From JACNLC01 sp964607375 (GTDB lineage: Bacteria > Fidelibacterota > Marinisomatia > SCGC-AAA003-L08 > JACNLC01): a stretch of DNA of 40,511 nucleotides. Positions 34,496 through 40,511 of the stretch are shown here, piece after piece. The position numbers were made by a program, and so were the translations under genes. Below the pieces are notes generated by a model. That model saw only the letters and a list, made by a program, of their open reading frames with translations. It made no database searches and was not told the origin of the DNA. Where the stretch lies: NCBI GenBank assembly GCA_964607375.1, contig CAZSJY010000011.1, positions 1-40,511 on the forward strand. Reading direction: 5' to 3'. Numbering within the stretch: the first letter of the stretch is position 1; each line of letters begins with the position of its first letter.

Positions 34496-36015
34496 TCTAA
34501 ACTCCCTATTAAGTTTTCAACTTCTTCTAAGATTTCACAGGATTTTACCAATTCCTGCATCCGAGTATGATCAGGATAAAGTGGCCTATCAACCTCTAGA
34601 AAATCTACATATTTACGAATAATTTCTTTAGCCTTTGTAACACCATTTCCAAATTTATATTCTCTAAAATCTAAAGCTTGAGCTGCAGCCATAAACTCAA
34701 TTCCTAAAATTCCGTAGGCATTTTCCAATATTTGGAAATTTTTAATCGCAGTATTCATCCCCATAGAAACAAAATCTTCTTGATCTGCTGCTGCAGGTAT
34801 GGATTGGATTGATGCTGGAGTGGACAATATTCTTTGTTCAACAATTTGCATATCTGCGGTATATTGAGACAGCATTAAACCGGAAAACATCCCAGCTCCT
34901 TTAGTCAAAAATGCAGGAAGTCCTACACTTAAAGCTGGATTGTTCAATCTGTTCATTCTTCGTTCAGATAAAACACTAATCATTGTAATTGATGCTCCAA
35001 CCATATCCATTGGTAATGATACAGGTGAACCTTGAAAATTTGCGCCAGATAATTGCATATTTTCCTCTGGGAAAAAAACAGGATTATCACCAACTCCATT
35101 TAGCTCAATTTCTACTTGTGAACGAGCATAGTCCAAAGCATCATGTGCTGCCCCAATCACTTGAGGAGTTGATCTCATTGAATACGCATCTTGTACTTTA
35201 CATTTAATTTTATTCTCTGCAAGATCGCCGTATTCAACCAATTTACGAATTGCTTTAGCAGAGCGAATAGCTCCTGCAAAACCTCTAGCTTGATGGAGTT
35301 TTGGTAAATATGGTTTCATATTCGCTTTGAGTGCTTCTAAGGACATCGCACAAGCAATTTCAGCTTGTTTGAACCAACGGTTAGTATCATAAATCAATAT
35401 AGCACTCATCGCAGTTAATAGATTAGAACCATTTATAGTTGCAAGCCCATCTCTAGCTTCAAGTCCAGGAATGGGAATTCCAGCTCGGTCCATTGCGACT
35501 TTACCATCTAATAGTTCCCCTTTGTAATATGCCTTTCCTTCCCCCAACATCAATAAAGCAATTTGAGACATTGGAGAAAGGTCACCACACGCACCTACTG
35601 AACCTTTTTGACAAACGAATGGAGTAACACCTTTGTTTAACATTTCGACTAAAGTAATTGTGATTTCAGGACGGCATCCAGAATGACCTTTTGCGTGAAC
35701 ATTGATTCTTCCTGCCATTGCTCCGCGAACATATTCAATAGGAGCTGGATCTCCGATACCTGCAGCGTGGTTGTAAATAAGATATTTCTGGAAATCTTTT
35801 ATTTGATCATCATCTAAAACAACTTCAGAAAATTCTCCTATTCCAGTATTGACCCCATACATAATTTCGTGAGCTTGAATTTTCTCTTCGAGCATTGCTC
35901 GACAAATTTTTATTCGTTCAATTGCATCATTATGTAGCTCTACTTTTTCATTTAATCGAGCTATTCTAACTAATTTTTCTACGGTTAAACCTGAACCACT
36001 TATTACTACTGCCAT
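34492..36015 (-). CDS. hutH: Histidine ammonia-lyase family enzyme with Ala-Cys-Gly MIO triad
   Basis: Predicted to eliminate ammonia from histidine to give urocanate. Aligned by motif to Pseudomonas putida HAL, the 507 residues keep Y53 (MYGVNTGIG), H83 (NHAAGIG), N195 (TINGSN), Y278 and R281 (DAYSMRS), F327 (ANFQG) and E413 (DQEDFVSM). H83 and E413 favour histidine over phenylalanine or tyrosine. The striking change is the MIO-forming triad: A142-C143-G144 in GSVGACGDLSP, where the family normally has Ala-Ser-Gly. The codon is TGT at 35587-35589. No hutU, hutI or hutG is nearby; guaB overlaps it downstream. A related aromatic amino-acid lyase or aminomutase is the alternative. Confidence 0.85.
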   Translation of the reverse strand: MAVVISGSGLTVEKLVRIARLNEKVELHNDAIERIKICRAMLEEKIQAHEIMYGVNTGIGEFSEVVLDDDQIKDFQKYLIYNHAAGIGDPAPIEYVRGAMAGRINVHAKGHSGCRPEITITLVEMLNKGVTPFVCQKGSVGACGDLSPMSQIALLMLGEGKAYYKGELLDGKVAMDRAGIPIPGLEARDGLATINGSNLLTAMSAILIYDTNRWFKQAEIACAMSLEALKANMKPYLPKLHQARGFAGAIRSAKAIRKLVEYGDLAENKIKCKVQDAYSMRSTPQVIGAAHDALDYARSQVEIELNGVGDNPVFFPEENMQLSGANFQGSPVSLPMDMVGASITMISVLSERRMNRLNNPALSVGLPAFLTKGAGMFSGLMLSQYTADMQIVEQRILSTPASIQSIPAAADQEDFVSMGMNTAIKNFQILENAYGILGIEFMAAAQALDFREYKFGNGVTKAKEIIRKYVDFLEVDRPLYPDHTRMQELVKSCEILEEVENLIGSLE

Positions 36016-36121
36016 ACTAACTCCCTAATCCTCTTATAAATAATATAATTATAATCATCACTAATAATCTAAAAACTATAGTTTCCAGATGGGCAAATTT
36101 ATTTTCAGTTGGTGTTCTTTT

Positions 36122-38953
36122 CTAAAGGAAATTTTTTGAACTAATAATTACTGATTCGATGTCAGTAAAGGGTTTTGTAATTGTAATAGGAAGAGAACCA
36201 AGAATAACACTACCATATCGAGATTTTAACAGACGAGGATCAGTCAATATACAAATTCCTGAATCTTCCATAGTACGTATAAGCCTTCCAAATCCTTGCT
36301 TGAACCTAACAGTTGCATCTGGTACTTGAAATCCCATGAATGCATTTTCTCCCATTTGCTTATATTTCTCTATATTAGCAATTACAAGCGGTTCCTTTGG
36401 ATTTGCAAAAGGAATTTTGACAATCATAAGTATTTCAACAAGATCGCCCGGGAAATCAACTCCCTCCCAAAAACTTGCTGTACCTATTATAATAGAATTT
36501 TTGTGTTTCTTGTAACCACGGATTAGCGACTTACGATTTCCTCCAGGTAATTGAACAAATAACTTTCTTTCAGTTTGGAACATTTTGGAATGCAATAATT
36601 CTCTCAAAGTACGAGTTTGACTATATGCTGAACATAATACCAACATTCTTCGAGGAATTGCCTTTGATAACTTGTCAATTTGTTCTGCTACAGATTGTAA
36701 ATATTCAGGACTATTTACATTTAAATTTGATGCAAATGTGAATACACTTATTTGATCTTCATAGAAAAATGGAGACTTGTAAATCTTTTCATTTACAGAC
36801 TTATCTTCTGTTAATTGGTCTATCCCAAACGATTTTTTTACATATCTAAATTCATTGTTTACAGCAAGAGTAGCAGAACATACAACTCCACCTGCCTCTC
36901 GGGAAAATATAGTATTTGCAAGAATCGGACTGACATCCCTTGGCGCACAGTTTAAGAAAGAGTATATTTTCCTCCCTTGTTGGATAAATGATGACCAAAC
37001 AATATCTGAATTTTCTACATTTAGAGATCGTTCAATTATTGTGATTAACTCCTGAATACTTCGAATTCGAATACCCAATTCCCGGACAAACCAACGACTT
37101 GCTTCTTCACAGTTATTTTGCAAGATTTCTGATAAATCTTCTGCTTTTTTCTGATATTCTTTTATCAAGTTAAGAAAATCAAAAGGAGAAGGATATGTAT
37201 CTTGAAACTCAGTTTTACCAGAATAATATGTGAATTTTTCTTCGTAATAATTGAACTTTTTTCCAGCAGGAAGTTTACTCTCTCGATATGAACTGAAAAA
37301 TTCTGTTAGGTCTAATTTCAGCTCTTTTGAATGTTCTTCTAATTCAACAAATTTGTCTTCCAATTCAGAGTAATTGTTTATCAAATCTGTAATTTCATTT
37401 TGAAACATTTTATTATTTAAGGAAAAAAATGTAAATATATCGTTGAATGATCTATCACCAACCTGGCAAATCAATTGATCCCAAGCTGCTGCAACTAAGT
37501 TATGTCCCTCGTCAATCACATAATTGAAAGTATCGGGGAAACCTGAAGATTCACGCATAACTTCATTTATAAACAGCGAATGATTCACAACTATAACATC
37601 CGCCTTGTGAATCTTCTGTCTAATTTCACCAAGGTAACAGCCATCATTTTTTTCACACCGGTTGTTAGTACAATATCCAGGTTCACTTCTAATCAGTTTC
37701 CATACTCTTCCTGAATTTCTCAAATTGAATCCGGTACATTCACTAACATCACCGGATTTTGTATGCTTTTCCCAAATCAATATTGGAATGAGATTTTCAC
37801 AATCTTGTACTGAAAGAATACTGCTATTTTCCAAAATATTTTGAAGTCGAGTTTTGCAAAGGTAATTTCTGCGACCTTTCAAAATAACAACTTTCAAATC
37901 AAGATCAATAATTTCAGAAAGTTGAGGAATATCTTTGTAAAACAATTGATCCTGCAAATTCTTTGTGTAAGTTGAAACAATCAACGGAATATCAGTTTGT
38001 TTTCTATTCAATATTCCTGCTGACAGATATGCTAAAGATTTACCCAAACCAGTTCCAGCTTCTGCGAGTAATATTTCTCCATTCTGAAAAGCCTGAAATG
38101 AATCATTAGACATATTTATTTGTGTTTCTCTAGGTTCGTATCCATCCCACTTTTTGGAGATTGCTCCTTCTTCAGTAAACCAACAATTTACAGAATCAGG
38201 AATGTTTTGTTCCTCCATTGTAGATTTATATAAATAAAAAGGATTTGTGAGTTCTTTTGAAATTGTTGATGGAATTAATCCATTGATTTGTTTTGTTTTA
38301 ACAGCTGTTTGAATGATATTGTTGAATAGAGCTTTATTATATATCCCAGTATTTTGTATCAAATTATGAATTTCCTGAATAACTTGCAATGGGTAAGACG
38401 ATGCTTCACAGATAAGTTTAGTAAATATTCTCCCTGTATTTAGTGTATCAGCGCCAGCTCGATGTGCTCCTTCGCTAGAAAATCCAAAATATTCACTAAT
38501 TCCACCTAGGTTGAACTCGTGGTGAAAAAACAAAAATGCACGAGAAAGAGTGTGAGTATCGTAAAATTCAATATTTGAGGGAAATTGTAGATTACTCTTC
38601 TTGAACTGATTCACAATAAATCCAATGTCAAAACCAATATTGTGCCCAACTAAAGGAGTTTCACCGATGAAATCTATTAGTTTTGGAAGTATTTCTTCAA
38701 TTTCCGGGGCGTTATTGACCATACCATTGGTGATACCAGTTAACTCAACAATTTCATCAGGAATACGCACTTTTGGTTTGATAAGAGTCGAATATTCTTC
38801 AGATGGTTTACCATTTACAAAACGATATGCTGAAATTTCTGTAATTGAATCATTTTGTGGATTTAATCCTGTTGTTTCTAAATCGAATGCAATGAACTCA
38901 CTTAATTGAAGAGATTTTAGTAAATTTTTAAGAGAAATTTTATTATCAGTCAT
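36122..38953 (-). CDS. dinG: Exonuclease-helicase fusion, DnaQ-DinG type
   Basis: A 943-residue protein joining a DEDDh 3'-5' exonuclease to a superfamily-2 XPD/DinG-like helicase. The exonuclease spans about 15-185: IAFDLETTGL with D24/E26, GHNIGFDIGF, and HRAGADTLNTGR with the catalytic His and last Asp. The helicase has Walker A LAEAGTGLGKSLAY, the DEGHNL box, YLCKTRLQN plus GYCTNNRCEKNDGCYLGE cysteines that may hold a 4Fe-4S cluster, VVCSATL, ASFWEGVDFPG and RFKQGFGRLIRT. The fusion is the Firmicutes-style DinG, where some members are nucleases rather than helicases. The start is ATG 38953 (MTDNKISL); an earlier ATG is only 11 codons upstream. Expected role: DNA repair or resolving unusual structures. 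Confidence 0.92.
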   Translation of the reverse strand: MTDNKISLKNLLKSLQLSEFIAFDLETTGLNPQNDSITEISAYRFVNGKPSEEYSTLIKPKVRIPDEIVELTGITNGMVNNAPEIEEILPKLIDFIGETPLVGHNIGFDIGFIVNQFKKSNLQFPSNIEFYDTHTLSRAFLFFHHEFNLGGISEYFGFSSEGAHRAGADTLNTGRIFTKLICEASSYPLQVIQEIHNLIQNTGIYNKALFNNIIQTAVKTKQINGLIPSTISKELTNPFYLYKSTMEEQNIPDSVNCWFTEEGAISKKWDGYEPRETQINMSNDSFQAFQNGEILLAEAGTGLGKSLAYLSAGILNRKQTDIPLIVSTYTKNLQDQLFYKDIPQLSEIIDLDLKVVILKGRRNYLCKTRLQNILENSSILSVQDCENLIPILIWEKHTKSGDVSECTGFNLRNSGRVWKLIRSEPGYCTNNRCEKNDGCYLGEIRQKIHKADVIVVNHSLFINEVMRESSGFPDTFNYVIDEGHNLVAAAWDQLICQVGDRSFNDIFTFFSLNNKMFQNEITDLINNYSELEDKFVELEEHSKELKLDLTEFFSSYRESKLPAGKKFNYYEEKFTYYSGKTEFQDTYPSPFDFLNLIKEYQKKAEDLSEILQNNCEEASRWFVRELGIRIRSIQELITIIERSLNVENSDIVWSSFIQQGRKIYSFLNCAPRDVSPILANTIFSREAGGVVCSATLAVNNEFRYVKKSFGIDQLTEDKSVNEKIYKSPFFYEDQISVFTFASNLNVNSPEYLQSVAEQIDKLSKAIPRRMLVLCSAYSQTRTLRELLHSKMFQTERKLFVQLPGGNRKSLIRGYKKHKNSIIIGTASFWEGVDFPGDLVEILMIVKIPFANPKEPLVIANIEKYKQMGENAFMGFQVPDATVRFKQGFGRLIRTMEDSGICILTDPRLLKSRYGSVILGSLPITITKPFTDIESVIISSKNFL

Positions 38954-39006
38954 TTTTTTATTATTCTTCAACTTTCTACAGTTCACTTCGGACTTTCAAC
39001 TCAGTT

Positions 39007-40185
39007 CTATACTCCCGCAAACACTTTCACCACATCTATGATTAAAGATGGTTTTTTGAAAACTGCTATTTTAAATATCTTCGTTAGAGTCCGTTCGTGA
39101 ACGGGAATTTTAGCAACTTTGTCTGCTATTCCATTGAGATCATCATCTGAAAATTCTGATATTGCTTCTTTTAGACGATAAAATCGATTATAGTTATTTC
39201 CAAAGTCTTTTTTGATTTCATCGACATACTTGCTAAGTTGTTTTTCTGAAGTATCATTAGTTTTGAGACATTCACTAGCAATCTGTCCAGCAATACAACC
39301 TGATTTCATAGCTGAAATAATTCCACCACCTGTCATTGGATTAACATAATGAGCTGAATCCCCAACCAACATAAAATTATCTTTAATTGGATTCTTCATC
39401 GGTTTGGCACAAGGAACTCCCCCACAAACCGTAGTCAATTTCGATGCGTTTGGATATTCTCTTTCCATAAATTCATCCAACCATTGTTTTGCAGATTTCT
39501 TACCACTGTGTTCTCCACTAATACCTAAACCGATATTAGCCATTCTGTTTCCTTTTGGGAAAACCCATAAATATCCACCAGGTGAGTAAACTTCACCCAT
39601 ATAAAAATCAATTCTGTTAGGATTTACATCAACATTAGCAACTGTGTATTGAACACAAGATTCAACATCCTTCATCTTCAGTTGCGTTCTCAAACCTGCC
39701 CATCTACCAACCCGTGATTCTACCCCATCAGCACCAATGACAAGCTTTGCTTTGATTTTTTTCTCACAACCAATATGCTCTACTTTTACTCCACTAATTT
39801 TGCCATTTTCAAGTATTAAATCTTTTACATAAGCTTTAGTAAATACTTCAGCACCTTTCTCAGATGCTAATTGAGCTAAATCATAATCAAAAATTCGACG
39901 ATTTAATATAAAACCTTTTTGAGTAGATAATTCAGCATCAATCTGAGTTCCATTTGGAGATATCAAACGAAACTCAGAAATTTTTGTAGTAATCCAAGAA
40001 TCTCGAGGTTCAACGAATTGCCTAAGCCCACCTTCGCTTACGGCTTCACCACAACGAACGGGATAACCTATATCTCTATCCTTTTCGAGAATGCAAACAC
40101 TCGCACCTGATTCAGCAATCATCTTCCCTGCCATAGTTCCTGCCGGTCCGCCACCGACAATAATCACATCGTAATTAGTTTTCAT
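39007..40185 (-). CDS. Geranylgeranyl reductase-family flavoprotein
   Basis: A 392-residue FAD-dependent oxidoreductase that likely saturates double bonds in an isoprenoid chain. The dinucleotide fold opens VIIVGGGPAGTMAGKMIAE (about 8-26); CILEKDRDIGYPVRCGEAVS carries the conserved CGE motif of the GGR family; VIGADGVESRVGRW and MLVGDSAHYVNPMTGGGI (about 271-288) are the later FAD motifs. Its ATG lies within the end of the ferredoxin gene (11-base overlap), so the ferredoxin is very probably its electron donor. Substrates could be menaquinone side chains or lipid precursors; archaeal GGRs are the best-studied relatives. Confidence 0.9.
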   Translation of the reverse strand: MKTNYDVIIVGGGPAGTMAGKMIAESGASVCILEKDRDIGYPVRCGEAVSEGGLRQFVEPRDSWITTKISEFRLISPNGTQIDAELSTQKGFILNRRIFDYDLAQLASEKGAEVFTKAYVKDLILENGKISGVKVEHIGCEKKIKAKLVIGADGVESRVGRWAGLRTQLKMKDVESCVQYTVANVDVNPNRIDFYMGEVYSPGGYLWVFPKGNRMANIGLGISGEHSGKKSAKQWLDEFMEREYPNASKLTTVCGGVPCAKPMKNPIKDNFMLVGDSAHYVNPMTGGGIISAMKSGCIAGQIASECLKTNDTSEKQLSKYVDEIKKDFGNNYNRFYRLKEAISEFSDDDLNGIADKVAKIPVHERTLTKIFKIAVFKKPSLIIDVVKVFAGV

Positions 40186-40354
40186 CGGCTACCTCCAAAA
40201 CTTCTATAGGGCAGATTTCCACACATAATTTACAGTTTGTGCAAATTTTATTGTTAATGGTAATTGATGCTTCTCTGAGTTCTATGCAATCTACAGGACA
40301 CACAGATACACAAGTTCCACAGAAATCACATTTATTATTTTGTATTTTTATCAT
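40175..40354 (-). CDS. Two-cluster 4Fe-4S ferredoxin
   Basis: A 59-residue ferredoxin with two complete cluster motifs: KCDFCGTCVSVCPVDC (residues 8-23, C9, C12, C15, C19) and ICTNCKLCVEICP (37-49, C38, C41, C44, C48). It would carry low-potential electrons to the overlapping geranylgeranyl-reductase gene; a paired ferredoxin is known to be needed by a Methanosarcina GGR. The stop TAA lies within the reductase's first codons. There is no obvious ribosome-binding site of its own; the preceding short ORF ends 3 bases before its ATG in the same frame, suggesting reinitiation. Confidence 0.92.
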   Translation of the reverse strand: MIKIQNNKCDFCGTCVSVCPVDCIELREASITINNKICTNCKLCVEICPIEVLEVADEN

Positions 40355-40357
40355 AGT

Positions 40358-40447
40358 TTAATTAGCGAGGAGCTTGTAGTATGGAGCAGGGAGAACACAG
40401 CACCCAGTACATTTATGATTTATTATTGTTGATTTATTATTTTTCAT
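40358..40447 (-). CDS. 29-codon cysteine-rich ORF upstream of the ferredoxin
   Basis: A short ORF, MKNNKSTIINHKCTGCC at the start and VLPAPYYKLLAN at the end. AAGGGA lies 5 bases before the ATG, a better ribosome-binding site than the ferredoxin has. It is in frame with the ferredoxin, ending in TAA with one codon before the ferredoxin's ATG. It may be a leader peptide that couples translation, a decayed extra N-terminal Cys segment of the ferredoxin, or chance coding of spacer DNA. No homologue is recognised. Confidence 0.3.
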   Translation of the reverse strand: MKNNKSTIINHKCTGCCVLPAPYYKLLAN

Positions 40448-40463
40448 ATATTCCCTTTTTGTC

Positions 40464-40511
40464 TGAATCACTGATTATTTATGATTACGCTAATTTCACT
40501 GATTTTATAAT
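40464..40511. repeat. Short repeated units in the right-edge spacer
   Basis: TCACTGATT occurs at 40468-40476 and again at 40496-40504, 28 bases apart, with related ATGATTA and CTAATT units between them. No gene is seen here. It looks like the low-complexity intergenic filler also present elsewhere in the window. Confidence 0.35.

Overview
The window is AT-rich bacterial chromosome (roughly one third G+C by eye), densely packed with mostly housekeeping genes. The longest stretches without a gene are about 250 bases at the left edge and about 210 bases near 17.2 kb. No tRNA, rRNA, insertion sequence, prophage or CRISPR array was seen. An LptE-type lipoprotein implies a Gram-negative envelope. 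A secreted protein with an FlgD-like C-terminal sorting domain (LYQNFPNPF motif), and a PspF-like regulator overlapping lptE, point to the FCB superphylum (Ignavibacteria, Kapabacteria, Marinimicrobia or relatives). This placement is an inference from gene content.

Layout. 0.25-2.5 kb (-): class II fructose-bisphosphate aldolase and PPi-type phosphofructokinase. 2.5-3.5 kb (+): a secreted LIM-domain metallopeptidase resembling plant DA1. 3.6-8.7 kb (+): a heterodimeric ABC exporter, a GNAT protein, an AlkA-type DNA glycosylase and a DUF3795 protein. 8.8-11.6 kb (-): TrkH/TrkA potassium uptake. 11.7-15.5 kb (-): a secreted FlgD-domain protein without a normal start codon, a CBS-pair protein and ComEC. 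15.5-23.9 kb (-): nadE, asnS, lptE, a sigma-54 activator, purD and uvrB. 24.0-24.6 kb (+): a secreted SRPBCC protein between uvrB and uvrC. 24.6-32.5 kb (-): uvrC, methylmalonyl-CoA epimerase, then the tightly packed rimO-ftsY-pgsA-polyprenyl synthase-meaB run, and a CRP/FNR regulator. 32.7 kb (+): rpsT, which shares a bidirectional terminator with the converging hutH-guaB operon. 36-40.4 kb (-): an exonuclease-DinG helicase, then a ferredoxin and geranylgeranyl-reductase pair preceded by a 29-codon ORF.

How the genes connect. PPi-PFK and aldolase form a reversible glycolytic step. The epimerase and MeaB belong to methylmalonyl-CoA/propionate metabolism, but the mutase lies outside the window. 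The polyprenyl synthase and the GGR/ferredoxin pair both concern isoprenoids. UvrB, UvrC, AlkA and DinG cover DNA repair, and ComEC handles DNA uptake.

The most interesting observations are: (1) a bacterial, probably exported DA1-like LIM peptidase; (2) a histidine ammonia-lyase whose MIO-forming triad reads Ala-Cys-Gly while the other known active-site residues are kept; (3) a secreted protein whose signal peptide can only be reached from an AUU (or similarly rare) start; (4) an LptE carrying a calcium-loop-like Asp-rich insert; (5) a 24/26-nt match between the translation start regions of meaB and the adjacent crp-like gene; (6) a cysteine-rich 29-codon ORF upstream of, and in frame with, the ferredoxin. 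No wholly new multi-gene system could be supported.
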